Assembly (NCBI RefSeq): GCF_048544455.1
Contig: NC_133534.1
Location: 90,797,637 to 90,861,636 of the forward strand
From: Silene latifolia
Taxonomy: Eukaryota; Streptophyta; Magnoliopsida; Caryophyllales; Caryophyllaceae
Reading direction: 5' to 3'
DNA: 64,000 nt
The position numbers and the translations under genes were made by a program. The notes beneath the pieces are model-generated. The model ran no database searches and was not told the origin of the DNA. It worked only from the letters and a program-made list of their open reading frames with translations. Each line of letters begins with the position of its first letter. Position 1 is the stretch's first letter. Of this stretch, positions 12,297-23,507 are shown piece by piece.

Positions 12297-13699
12297 TCAG
12301 CTATGTTTCAGACCCAAAAGGCAAGGATACTCGATCGAGTATCCAATAGACAGACCAGTTTTCTTCACGTAAACCAAGTGCTCACCCATGACACGGCCAA
12401 AAAAACTCAAAACTCGCATTAGTAAATCAAAAAGCTGCGCGTGTGCTACACAAAGACATAAGTAGCACCAAAAGATAATACAAGCGAATAAAATTAACCA
12501 TAAATAATGTTCGGGCTTGTCAAACTCATAGCCTAAGATAAAAGGCAAACATGGCGTCCATTTGCCTTCCATCTTGGCATCGACAGGAAAAGGATACACG
12601 GCCCCTCCCATTATAGGATCAGTTACACCTTTATGGACCTCATAGATGGGTTTGTCTTTAAATATCGCAGCCTCTAGAGCGTCTAACTGAGCTTCCAAGT
12701 CAACACTTTTATCAGAGCTATAAACCGTCTCAGGATGAGGCTCATCTCCATAAATCAACCATTCTATCTCATCTACTTCCTTGCTCCATGGTCTTGATGC
12801 AACAGAAGGGGCGTCAGACTGATTCCTGTTCAAACACAAAGCCAGAAAATCATCAATAGTATGATGAACAGTATTAATCATATGACATATAACTTCTAAA
12901 TAGGGCTGTTTTAATGCTTTATCAAGAATAAAAGTAACTTTATCATCCCCAATTCGTAGTGTAAGACTAGCATCCCTAACATCTATGACCGCCCCCACTG
13001 TGTGTAGGAATGGTCTACCTAGATTAATAAGGACTTGGGAGTCTTCAGCCATATAAATCATCAATAGTATGATCAACAGTATTAATCGTATGACATGTAG
13101 CTTCTAAATAGGGATTCTTTAATGCTTTATCAAGTATAAAAGTAATTTTATCATCCCCAATTTGTAGTGTAAAACTACCATCCCTAACATCTATAACCAC
13201 CCCCGTTGTGTGTAGGAATGGTCTACCTAGAATAATAGGGACTTGGGAGTTGTCAGCCATATAAATAACAATAAAGTCCACTAAAATAAAATATTTCCCC
13301 CCTCTGACTCGAACATCCTCTAAAACACCTAGAGGGCGTTTAAGAGATTTGTCAGCCATCTGCAAGGTAATGTTAGTAACACGTAATTGACCCATATTTA
13401 TCTTTTTACAAAATGAATATGCCATAACACTAATGCTGGCCCCCAAATCGCAAAGAGCTTTTATCTATAGCAAGTCTACCAATATGACAAGGAATAGAGA
13501 AACTCCATGGATCCTTAAGGTTAAGAGATAAATTGGCTTGCAATGCGGCGTTGTACTCTACAGTGAACGCGATCGGCTCCAGTTCATTGAAAGGCCTCTT
13601 CTTTGTTAATATTTCCTTTAAGAACATTGCATAAGCCGGCACTTGAGTGACCAATTCAATAAATGGCACACTAACTTGAAGATTCTTGACTACCTCCAT
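12297..13699 (-). pseudogene. Athila-type protease region, frameshifted
   Basis: Three overlapping frames on minus cover the retroviral-type aspartic protease region. The upstream part has VPFIELVTQVPAYAMFLKE and FSIPCHIGRLAIDKS. The next has GASISVMAYSF (the usual D of D-L-G-A-S falls at the frame break near 13440), then VPIILGRPFLHT, the conserved C-terminal ILGRPFL motif. The same order is seen at 20160-20700 in the younger element (VPFLELVNQVPAY, LGASISVMPLS, IPIILGRPFLHTAG). A 208-bp tandem duplication repeats the ILGRPFLHT part with a frame change. A hydrophobic stretch near the end (LWLILFACIIFW) is probably translated 3' untranslated sequence, not a membrane segment. Confidence 0.8.
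12849..13264 (-). repeat. 208-bp tandem duplication in the protease
   Basis: The unit that begins ATCATCAATAGTATGAT on plus occurs at 12849 and 13057, giving a 208-bp period. Each unit encodes one copy of the GRPFLHT...IDVRD...FILDKALK segment. As 208 is not a multiple of three, the duplication shifts the frame and would end a normal product. The copies differ at roughly 10 percent of positions by eye. Confidence 0.88.
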
Positions 13700-14099
13700 G
13701 AATTTTCTAAACTGCTGATCAAGCTTGGATTTCTGTAACCGGTGTGGAAAAGGTAGTGCAATTTTAATTGGCTCGGCTTCTGCTGCTTTAGTAGTAGGTT
13801 TGGAAACACCGTCGTTATTTACGAGGGTTACTCAATCAAGTCTAGGGTCACTCAATCGAGTACCCTATTTTCTCCAATTATCATAGCTGGAAAATGAAAA
13901 ATAGCAACTGCAGGGGGATACTCGATCGAGTTCGAGGCTACTTGATCAAGTACACAACGTTTTTTCTTCCCTCAAAAAAAAAGTACACAACGTTTTTCCC
14001 GCTGTTTCGTCTTTCTTCTTACCTCGTGTTTTATCTTTGCTCAATTCGTTCTCGTCATCACTCAATTCCAGGTTTCCTAATCCCTTAGGATGCATGTAG

Positions 14100-14744
14100 G
14101 GGACCTCATCTTCAACAATAGGCATCTCCAGAGTTTGATAAGTAGTACCGCTCCTTAGTAAAATAGCATTAACTTGCTCATGTGCTTGTTTACCTTGAGA
14201 AGGAAGAGTTTCAGGCTATTTTAAAGGATTTTGAACCGCCAATTGAGCAACCTCCGTATCCAACATCTTATTATGAGCCACAAGTTTGGCTATTTGAGTC
14301 GTCTGCTTTTGTTGCATTATCAAAGTTTGTTGCAACATAGCCTTCATCTCTGCTATATCATTATTCGGAGCTTACTGAGGAGGTTGCATCTGCTGAAATT
14401 GTTGACCTCGTTGATTTTCCCTAACAAAATTCCCTGTGGTTGATTACCACGATTCTGGGAATAATATCGGCATTCTGCTGCGGGGTTTTATTAAATAAAT
14501 TCTAACTTCTTTCAGAGAAGAAGTTGGACTATAGAGTACCTTGCTTAAATTATTGAAAGGCATGTACTTGTTCATTAGTACTCATACATCTGGCCGCAGT
14601 ATGACCATCAATCCCACATCTTTCACAAGGCACCTCCTGTTGCACCATGGCATGAAAATTCCCAAGGACTGGGATGTCCTCAATTCGGCTATTTGGCCAA
14701 TTTACGGCCTCCAATGTGGACACAACCACCCGTACACCGGACAC
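14100..14744 (-). pseudogene. Athila-like gag tail with a zinc knuckle
   Basis: On minus, VPCERCGIDGHTAARC is a CX2CX4HX4C zinc knuckle that binds packaged RNA. Downstream fragments in shifting frames resemble the glutamine-rich gag linker of Athila elements (Q/M-rich, then an AKLVAHNKMLD-like stretch). The matching knuckle in the younger element is VCERCGVEGHVSKNC near 19190. Several stops and frame changes make this a pseudogene. Confidence 0.7.
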
Positions 14745-14885
14745 CCGCGCGTTGGTTTCGAGGCGGCGACCCTTCTCCCACAGAACTCTGGCGCGAGCCG
14801 GGAAACGTCATGGGCCTTTACCGATTTGTAAGGCATTGAAACCGGTGAAAGGTTTGACAAGCCTGTATTTGTGGAGTCGCCGCCA
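14640..14885 (-). other. PBS and GC-rich leader of the minus-strand Tat copy
   Basis: The reverse complement of 14871-14885 is TGGCGGCGACTCCAC, immediately after the minus-strand LTR end (CCATAAACA, 14887 upward). A GC-rich leader follows (GGGTCGCCGCCTCGAAACC, then GCGCGGGTGTCCGG) until the sequence turns into Athila-like gag at about 14.64 kb. Confidence 0.65.
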
Positions 14886-16544
14886 ATGTTTATGGAGAAT
14901 TGGAACCGTTCGAATACCTCGTGTCATGTCAAGACACAAAGTAGTGACATGAACACTAAGAAATTCGTTACCCTTAGCATTTTATATCTAAAATAACTCT
15001 CGTGATGCCAATGAACACGGATGTTCACAGAGATCTTGAGTAAGAGGTGAGGGTACGTATTAAGAAGCTCGTTTATTTGAACACCTAATCCCGCCCGCCT
15101 CGATAGCGGCCTCTACTAAGGATCAGGGAAGTTCTTTATAATCGATATGTTGTCAATTGTATGCATGTTATGCAACATCCATCATTTTAAAGCTAGCATA
15201 TGAATATTAACTATGCCAGTTAACAAACAATTTAGTAGTCAATTGGGTTGAAGTTGGAATTTAGGTTAATTACAAGTGAATTGCCATGTAAATAAATCAT
15301 ACAAGAGCAATATGAAATAAAGGAATAAATTACTAAAATAAATTACAATTGAATTACAATAAATAACTTGAATTTACCTCACAAGTACGCTCGAAAAGTA
15401 ATAATAGAAAATAAAATAAAAGGAAAAGAAATTGAAGTATTAAAATATGTCGGATTATAAGTGATAACACAAAATAATAGTTGAATAAAAAACTAAAACC
15501 AAAGCTACGTCTGAACGAGATGAGTTCAGAGGCAGAAACCACCTCAGAATAGGCGCAGCATCTGCTGCGTCCCTTGGAAGAGGCGCATTAGACCGTGCGT
15601 CTATTATTGAGTTGGGTTCTGACCATGAAAGTCAGACTCGTTAAATCTTTATTGTTCGTTGGTTAGTTAATGTTGATTATTGTTATATAACTCGAGTAAA
15701 AGTGATTTAATTGTATTAAATACATATGAAACAGTCATAAAGCGATAAAAGGATGAATTAAAAACGAAATATTACAAGTTATGGTTAGTTATGATGTCGA
15801 AACCGATTTGTATACAAAATTTGAAATAGAATGGAAACTAGAAAATAAAGATCGATGAAGAAACGGAATGGAAATCATATATCAAAAACGAATTCAAGGG
15901 ACTTGATATGAACAAATCAAGCCCCTAAAATCCGGGTTTGAATTTAATGACGAAAACCCGCAAATATTAGTTATTAGGGATTGAAGTCGGAATTTATTGA
16001 AAAGTATTAATAAAAACAAAACCTATAAACTGAAAATATGAAAATTTGAAGGAATATAGAAAGATAACGAAAGAAAACAAAGAAACGGATACTCGATGAA
16101 GAAGAAGAAGAGCAGCAGCAGAGAATCAGCCTCTGGAAGAGGCGCAGCAAATGCTGCGTTTATTCTAGAAGGCGGATCTGCTGATTCCTTTCTTCTAGAA
16201 TGTCTTTCGCTGTTGTTTTGAAAAATAGGTTTGAAAAGATGATTTTGAAAACGGTTTTAAGCATACTTGTTATATAAATTAGTATATTAATTAATACAAA
16301 ATAAAATACAATAAATAAAATTGAGAGTTACACCCTTAAACTTACGTGTTTGACGAAGCGAGATTAACTAAGTTGTCGTATTAGTGATTGCTCGACTCGA
16401 TGTAATATGAAAGTGCCCTCTTAAGAAGATTTATAACAAATTGGTTGAGTTGGTTAAAGTGTAGTGGTCAAATTGGTCGGTCTATGCAACATGACTGGTA
16501 CTCAAAATAATCTAAGCTTACATGGTCACGTAGAGCAAGCACGT

Positions 16545-18048
16545 TGATGCGTGTCATTTATATGATGTTTTACATCTCCTTTTACACGCATTTCAGAGCT
16601 CATTTGTTTAGTTTATGCTACATTTCCCCCTATTTCCGTCTACTTCCGTATTTTGTACTTTATTGCAGAAATGTGAAGAATTCGACGGGAAATCAAGCCA
16701 AATCTGTTCCCGAGTAAGCTGCATTGCAAATGACGTAAAGGAGTTGCTTAAGGAACGAGCTTGGTGCGCAATCCAAGGCCCGAAAGACAAGTCCACGAGT
16801 TAAAAGAAGTCAAGTAGCAGCTTAGCCAGTCGACCGACCAACCTAGTCAGTCGATCGACCAAGGCTCGGTTCCCAGAAGCTACTGTTGCTGAGGAGAAGT
16901 CGATCGACCAGCATCTTCGGTCGATCGACCAGACTTCGATTCCAGACGAGATTTAGAAAGCCCGTGAAGTTTAGGTTTTAGAGAGGATTGTTGCGTTGGT
17001 TGCTATATAACGTAACAGCAGCATATCGAATAGATGATCGGATTTTTATCAGAGAACACATTAAGTTTCACAACACAATACATTAAGTTTGAGTTTTAGT
17101 TTGTTCGGATAATTAGGGTTTGCTATATCGATTCTTGCTTTGGAATTCTGCCCTGTTCCCAATCTTTCCTCTGAATTTTCGGTATTCATCCTGCCCTAAT
17201 CCCGTTTATTGCTTTCTTTGTTAGTATAGAATTGATAGTTAGTGTTCCCAAGCCAATTATCGTTTCTTCATCATTGCTATTTACTTTAAGTATGAATTCC
17301 GTAATTGTCATGAGTTCTATTGTTGTTTTTACCTTCGCCATGAGTAGCTAAATCTGCAGTGCTAGGATGTAGGCGATTTATGGCTAGGCGGCATTAAATT
17401 GAACACGGACTGAACCCGCGTGTCAGTCGATCGACTGACATCGTTGGTCGATCGACTGACCTTGTAAGGTTACCCTTCGTTTTAATTGTTTTTAAACTTG
17501 TATTTAACAAATCGAATGCATGCGACCAGTTAGATACCTATTTTGTGACTGACCCATTAGACCGAAAGGTAGGGAAGGTTTTTTGACCATCAATTAATTC
17601 GACTAAATTGTGCTAAGATCGAAAGATAGGCATAGTTTAGACTATTAGTCACTTTTCAGGACGAAAGTTAGTATTAGTGACATCAGGGACCTATAGCGAG
17701 ATCGAGAGATGCTATTTATTAGGAGTGGACCGAGAGGACCTCTTATTTCCCGCCTTACCTGTGTTTAATTCAGACCGACTTAGTTTGCTGCCGCCGAAGC
17801 TGTAATGACCCGACCATCCTAGTACCTTTCCTTTATCTGTTTAATCCACATCTTTAGTTTATTTTCTTTTTATTGTTATTAGTTATAGACCAATTCAACA
17901 TACCCCCATAACAGTTACCTTTGACTGATCATAGAACAACTAAAGTCTACAACTGCCTCCTTGCGGATCGACCCTGTTACCACTAGCCTAGGTTAGTCTT
18001 AATAGGAATTATAAATATTATCTTTGGTACTCACAGCGACGGGTATCA
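16545..18048 (+). repeat. 5' LTR of the Athila-type element
   Basis: Starts TGATGCGTGTCATTTATATG and ends GACGGGTATCA. A TATA box candidate (TATATAA, 17004-17010) lies 460 bp in, so transcription probably starts near 17040. It contains three palindrome pairs. Small changes from the 3' copy cluster near 16700-16835. Confidence 0.95.
17004..17010 (+). promoter_or_regulatory. TATA box candidate in the 5' LTR
   Basis: GCTATATAACG is shared by both LTR copies (second at 23965-23971) and is placed as expected for an LTR promoter. No transcript evidence is available here. Confidence 0.5.
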
Positions 18049-18053
18049 AATTT

Positions 18054-18071
18054 TGGCGCCGTTGCCGGGGA
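18054..18071 (+). other. primer binding site, tRNA-Asp type
   Basis: TGGCGCCGTTGCCGGGGA starts five bases after the 5' LTR. This is the site used by Athila-lineage elements. Confidence 0.92.
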
Positions 18072-18173
18072 GGCAATAGTCCTAATTTTAGTTGTTTTTA
18101 TTTTCAGTCTTTCTCAGTTTAAGGAACTTTTGTTCCTTAAACTTTTCTTATATTCTTGTTGTAGTTTCATCTT

Positions 18174-18974
18174 ATGCGCAGGTCACAGGGTGGAGAATTA
18201 TTACCATTTGACTCTGAGATAGAGAAATCTTTGCGCGGGTTGAGACGAGCACGAAGGATATTGTCGACAGAGGAAGAGCTGAGTACTCTGTCAAGCTATC
18301 TCGAGCACGATCTGTTTGAGGAAGACCAACAGTCTTTACCCACCTCTTCGGCTGAAACAGTTACCTCTCCAGAAATCTCAGTCATGGCCGAGGAAGCGAG
18401 TATAGCTAGTTTTTCTGAGCCGACAGCCGCCGACTTGTACAAAGGGTTCGAATTACCGGGAGAAGCCAGGAAATTCGAACCAAAGCCTGCTTACATTACT
18501 ATGGTTGAGAGAAACCAGTTTGGGGGAGCTGCAAATGAAGATGCAGCTAAGCACATGGAGACCTTCATTGACTACTGCAGCGCCATTCCCCCTCCAGCTG
18601 GCGTAACCCAGGATCAAATCAAGGAGACCATGTTCATCTTTTCCCTTCGTGATGCCGCAAGGGAATGGTATAGGGATTTGGACAAGACCGTTCTGGAGAT
18701 CACTGATTGGAATACATTGGCGTTGGCATTCTATAAGAAATACTTTTCTGCTTCAAGGACGATCGCCATTAGAGCTCAGATCACGGGCTTTAAACAAGGG
18801 CCAGATGAAAATTTCCATGAGGCGTGGGTCAGATTCAAGAAGTTGGTGCGAACCATACCGCACCATGGGTTTGCTAAGTGGAGTTTGTGCAATCATTTCT
18901 ACAATGGGTTGTACGACGATCAGAGGGCCATTTTGGATCTTTGCAGCCAATGGGAGATTTCTTTGAAAATTTAG
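18174..18974 (+). CDS. gag of the Athila-type element (frame ends early)
   Basis: Codes for 266 residues. The region after residue ~80 is a typical Athila gag: FELPGEARKFEPKP, MVERNQFGG, FIDYCSAIPPPAGVTQDQIK, then FSLRDAAREWYRDLD. The Retrotrans_gag core (W-x-x-L...F..KYF, then FKQGPDENFHEAWVRFK) is at about residues 175-230. Gag forms the virus-like particle. The frame stops at 18972-18974. Homologous coding continues in another frame (18878-19090), so a frameshift near 18950 splits gag. The ATG is the first in frame, about 100 bp after the PBS. Confidence 0.85.
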   Translation: MRRSQGGELLPFDSEIEKSLRGLRRARRILSTEEELSTLSSYLEHDLFEEDQQSLPTSSAETVTSPEISVMAEEASIASFSEPTAADLYKGFELPGEARKFEPKPAYITMVERNQFGGAANEDAAKHMETFIDYCSAIPPPAGVTQDQIKETMFIFSLRDAAREWYRDLDKTVLEITDWNTLALAFYKKYFSASRTIAIRAQITGFKQGPDENFHEAWVRFKKLVRTIPHHGFAKWSLCNHFYNGLYDDQRAILDLCSQWEISLKI

Positions 18975-19910
18975 GAGCAACCAAGGGGTGGAAGATCATT
19001 GACGATCTAGCTACCCACAAGGCCGAGTATGGGAATTCGAGAGGGAACCAGAGGAGAGCTGCTGAATCCTCCTCTGTTCTTTGCACTTGAGGCTCTTCTT
19101 TGCGAGATTCGACAAATATGAGCTAGGGGGAGCATCTAAAGGTGGGATGTACCAAGTCAATGATGTGCAGGACGGTCCCTTCGTCTGTGAAAGGTGTGGA
19201 GTTGAGGGCCATGTCTCGAAGAACTGCCATAGTCCCTTTGAATCTTGTGCTGCCTTTCAACACTATAGGCAGAACAACTCCTACTACGAGCCACCGCATC
19301 CGAACTTGAGTTGGAGGAGCCAGAATGTCCAAAACCCAACTCAACCTCCGCCACAAAGAAGCAGCCGTATGTTCCGCCTCATCAAAAGCAACAAGCAGCA
19401 TACCGAAGCCTCCTTATGTGCGCGCAGCAGCAACAATCACAAAATTCGAGTTTTCGAGCTTAAGAATCTGCGCTAAAGGAGTCCCAAGCAAGAGAGGCCG
19501 GGATGAAGTTACTTGAGAGCCAAATTGCTCAACTAGCTAGCAAAAGCAACACTCGAGCTCCAGGGCACTTACCCACTCAACCCGAACAAAAGGAGACCCT
19601 AAATGCCATCACATTGAGGAGCGGGTCCACCCTTGACGGTCCCGCTATGATTGAGGATCTTTGTTGGGAAAGATGAGCCAGAAACAAGCAAAGAGAAAGC
19701 TTCAACGAACAAATCAAAGAAAAAGGAGTTCGCCAGAATTTGGTCGATCGATCGATATCCCTAGTCGATCGATCGAAATACGGGTTCCAGGAGCTTCGAA
19801 CGCGTGCATACCGGTCGATCGATCGAGGAAGGTGGTCGATCGACCACTATCATCGCTGATATTGAAGAGTCTCGTCCTTTAATGCCAAATAATTTACGAG
19901 ATCACTTGTT
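18950..19910 (+). pseudogene. gag C-terminal half: zinc knuckle and palindrome-bearing linker
   Basis: Continuation of gag in shifted frames. ENLGATKGWKIIDDLATHKAEY (near 18965-19030) is the Athila gag tail. Residues VCERCGVEGHVSKNC near 19183-19230 form a CX2CX4HX4C zinc knuckle. Downstream LLESQIAQLASKSNTRAPG and LNAITLRSGSTLDGP (about 19508-19640) are the usual Athila linker before protease. The next 130 bp (19740-19860) hold two palindrome pairs that translate as repeated S-I-D-R, an unusual insertion in a coding linker. Several stops break the frame. Confidence 0.75.
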
Positions 19911-19949
19911 TCGGGGTACCACGATCCGAAGATTTTAGGGCGCACCCGA

Positions 19950-21234
19950 GTGTTGATGGGTCGATCCCGGCTCAAGTTTGATCCAATGACGGTCAATGGG
20001 TCTCATTTGAGACGGTCCGAGGAAGGGTCTAGCTTCAACAAGGAGAAGGTGACGGACTTCCAGCCAAAGTCCAAGGACGCCGCGCGCGCGTGGAAGAGAG
20101 GGCTAAGGTGCTCCTTACATGCCCCATATCCGGAGAGACTCGTGCCAACCAAGGAACAGGTATCTTTCGGTAAGTTTGAGAAAGTTATCCGTAGTCTGAA
20201 TGTGCAAGTCCCCTTCCTTGAGCTAGTTAACCAAGTACCCGCTTACACCAAATTTATGAAAAATTTGTTGTCTAAAAAGCGGTCACTTGAAAGGTCGCAC
20301 GTCGCACTTACCAAGGAGTCTTGTTCTTATCTGTCTCACACTGCGCCCCTTAAGTTAAAGGACCCGGGCAGTTTTTCCGTCCCTTGTAGCATAGGTACCT
20401 TTTCTATCGAAAAGGCTTTATGTGATTTAGGGGCTAGCATAAGTGTCATGCCCTTGAGTCTAGCTAGGAAGCTTAAAGCGACCAGGTTTGCTATTACTAA
20501 GATGACATCCGGATGGTGACCGATCTGCGGTCGAGCCCATAGGAGTCCTAGAGGACATACCCGTCCAGATAGGGAAGTTTTTCTTCCCTGTCGACTTTGT
20601 TGTCCTTGACATGCCTGAGGATGACCATATTCCCATCATTTTGGGTAGGCCATTTCTGCACACTGCTGGTGCAGTCATCGACGTCGGTTTAGGAACCTTG
20701 ACCTTCAAGGTTGGGAAACACTCTATTGTTTTTGCCCAACCGGCTAAGAAAAAGGATGCCATGTGGCCTGTCACCTGTAACACGGTTTCTGAAAAGAAAT
20801 CGTATATTGTGCTTCCTGAATTACCTGTCCCTATATCTACTGATGTGTTAACCCCTCCGCCCCGAACTGGGAGCAAGAAGGAGGAAAAACTTGTTGTTTT
20901 AGACATCGCAGGAGCTGGTTTGGGGAAGGAAGAGCCGCTGGATGCTCCAGCTGCGACAGAGCAGATCGTTTCAAGAGGAGGTCTTGGATGCTTAAGCTAT
21001 GGGATTGATGAAGAAGTAGAGGATGAGCCAGCCAAGGTGAGATGGGCTGATTTGGACTCCGATGGTTCTGAGGGAGTCCTTGATTGGGAAGACGACGAAG
21101 CTGATCCATTGAGCTCTCCAACTGTTGAAGCTGAGAAGGGTGCAACTGATAAGATGAGCACCATTGAGGCTACCTCTAGTAGCCAGAAGCCGACGAAGTG
21201 GGCCATACCGTGGTCCTTTTTGATCAACTATTAG
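19950..21234 (+). pseudogene. protease region, one frameshift
   Basis: Two frames make up the protease. 19950-20519 contains VPFLELVNQVPAYTKFM, FSVPCSIGTFSIEKALCDLGA and SISVMPLSLARKL, where the D-L-G-A-S replaces the D-T/S-G of other retropepsins, as in Athila. The second frame (from about 20520, ATG at 20611) contains VLDMPEDDHIPIILGRPFLH and then an acidic linker ending at TAG 21232-21234. The break is near 20515, between the two halves of the domain. In autonomous relatives RT would follow at once, but here non-coding sequence does. Confidence 0.82.
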
Positions 21235-23490
21235 TTGATCGAGTTCGTTATAAACTTCATTTTATTGCTTCCGAACTATTTTTTTTATTGCTTTTGTGTG
21301 CGCGAAAACTTCGCTTTTATTTCGTTTGCTTAGGATTTTTGAGTACTTTAGACTTCGTTCTGGGTTTTGCGCAATTTTTGGCGCGTACTATTGTGCATTT
21401 GCAGGTAATTAGAGCTTATTAGCTCAAATCATTGAGCAATTACGAAGAAATAAGACGCTGCAGCAGTATTTTCAGTCGATCGACTGGCACCATTGGTCGA
21501 TCGACTGAATTGCAGTTCTGAGCTATCGTTCACGAGCACACTGGTCGATCGATCGCCTCTTTAGGTCGATCGACCACTGCTGCTGCTATGTTCATTCACG
21601 ACCTCTCCCCTGCTGTGTTTGGTCGATATGCGGTCCTAAGGGAGTCTTCTACTCCACTTTATTTTCCGTCAAATTGTCTATTTCTTCTTTTGTCTCATTT
21701 GTGCACAATATTTACGTTTCAAAATTGTTTGTCTCGGTCTTATGCGTGGTTTTAATTGTCTTTTCAGGTCCTTATTGGTAGCACTGCTGGCTACTGAAAC
21801 CTCCTAGCTCACGCTGGTTTGGGGAGGTTTCCTTTGCTGCGCTTAAAGTCTTGTGAGTTCCCAAGTCTTTACTTTATGTCATTGTGTTTTAATTTCCCTT
21901 TTCTCGCAAATTCCCGTTTTCCATTTTTCTTCATTACATGATTTTGCACAATGGGGACATTGTGTGATTTGGTTTGGGGAAGGGTTTTGCGTCGCACTTC
22001 ATTCATTTGCTTGCATTCACGTTTAAATTTTGTTTTGCATTATTTATTTCACATTCGCTATATTTTGTTTTGCATTGTTTATTTCACATTCGCTATATAC
22101 AAAATTCAAAAAAATTTGAAAAATTTCAAAAAAAATCCCATAAAATGCACGTTTATTTTAGCATATAGGTCGAGTCGGAACGGTAGTATTTCAAGGATGA
22201 TTTAGCATTTGCATCTGTTTTGCCTAAGCCTTGCTTGACTTACATGTTATTAGTAGAATCGTAAGTGCATAGTCTACGAGTTTTCGTTAATTTATTTGCT
22301 GAGCCTGAGACTTGACTTTAACAATTGGCAAGCTACATCATATTTTCTGAGTTTTTAGAACTTATAACTGGTGTCATTCATGACCAGTTCATCTAGGAAT
22401 GTGAGTAGTACTCCTTATGAGGCATGTTTCCTTAATTTGCATAATTATGAATTTGATCTACTTAATACCTGTATGCATTCGGTTTGTGGTTAGTTGACAC
22501 ATGTGGTAGAGGTCTCCTTTTCTCATTTTACCCATAAGCTCCACACTGCCAAAAACATCCTTTTTTGTCCTATTTACTACATCCTACATTTAGCCTGTCC
22601 TTTGTCAAGCTAGTAGTCTGTTTTCTTGGGATTGTTACTCGTTTTTGGTAGCATATGCTCTGTTGAGATGATGTTTGGAAAATGAAAAAGGAAAGAAAGA
22701 AACGAAAGAAAAAGAAAGAAAAAAAAAATGATGAAAAATGATTCGAAAAAAATGAAAAAAAGAAAAAGAGGTTTTGTACTGTTTAAGCAGTCGATCGACT
22801 GCCAAATATGGTCGATCGACTGAGATTCGAGGAAAGGTCAATTCGCATGATTTAATCCTTATCCCTTGGCGATTTTTGCTCCCATGATTCGTTTATATCC
22901 TATGGGGAGTTTTATTGATTTGATAGTTTGGAGATTGTGAGATTTGTGCTTGCTATAGCACCGGTTCGTTTGATTATGAGCAAGAAGTTGGATATTGTCC
23001 CTTGGTTCCGTTTTGGTACTAGCTTGATCACCTGTACCTCCACTTCACCATAAAATGTTTTGCCTCTTCTTACCCATACCTCACATTTCCATAATTATAC
23101 CTCGGCATGTGTCAATGGTCATCTGTTTGGTTGGAATGCATATGTACGGTCGTAGAGGTCGTCTTCATAATTTATTGCTGGCATGTTTTCATAGGTCGTA
23201 GTTAGGTGAGAGTCACTACAAAATTAATTCTTTCTATCTTACATATATATCACCTGCGCTTATTGAGTGATTTGAGTGACCCATGAGAGTCCAATTTGAT
23301 AAGTCTCTACAGTTAACGGTTCAGCAGTTTTTGACGACTTTATAATTCGTTTGCATGATTCATATTACTAGTTGATTGTTGGTTGTGCATTAAATTGGTT
23401 TAGGCTTTACTTGTGCATCTCGCTCTGAGATTGAACTCGTTCCATTAGGTCATTAGATCGAGTCTAGTTCTTGCTTGGGGACAAGCAAGG
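21235..23490 (+). other. non-coding 3' region of the Athila-type element
   Basis: About 2.25 kb with no supported frame. It has three more palindrome pairs (21476/21497, 21545/21566, 22791/22812), a purine run at 22680-22775 (AAAG/GAAA-rich) and T-rich stretches near 21270 and 22020-22130. The region resembles the long 3' untranslated part of Athila elements after loss of pol. Confidence 0.7.
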
Positions 23491-23507
23491 TTTGGTTTGG
23501 GGAGATT
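23491..23507 (+). other. polypurine tract
   Basis: TTTGGTTTGGGGAGATT directly precedes the 3' LTR. Athila tracts of this TTTGGGGGAG style are common. Confidence 0.8.

Larger units (their letters stand above)
11640..14640 (-). mobile_element. Athila-like fragment without LTRs, minus strand
   Basis: Read on minus, this piece runs from a gag zinc knuckle (about 14640-14744) through a broken gag tail and protease to an AT-rich 3' region containing a TTGAGGACACTATG core. A comparable ATTGAGGACAATGT signature is frequent in Athila 3' regions. No LTR, RT or integrase is visible. Both edges run into Tat leader sequence of opposite orientation, and I cannot place the joints to the base. The gag tail carries the same kind of ACTCGATCGAG palindromes as other elements here (13851, 13921). 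Confidence 0.65.

Noticed and set aside
12297..12560. membrane segment in the protease-region frame
   Set aside because: The hydrophobic part corresponds to 3' untranslated sequence of the related element, so it is probably chance translation.
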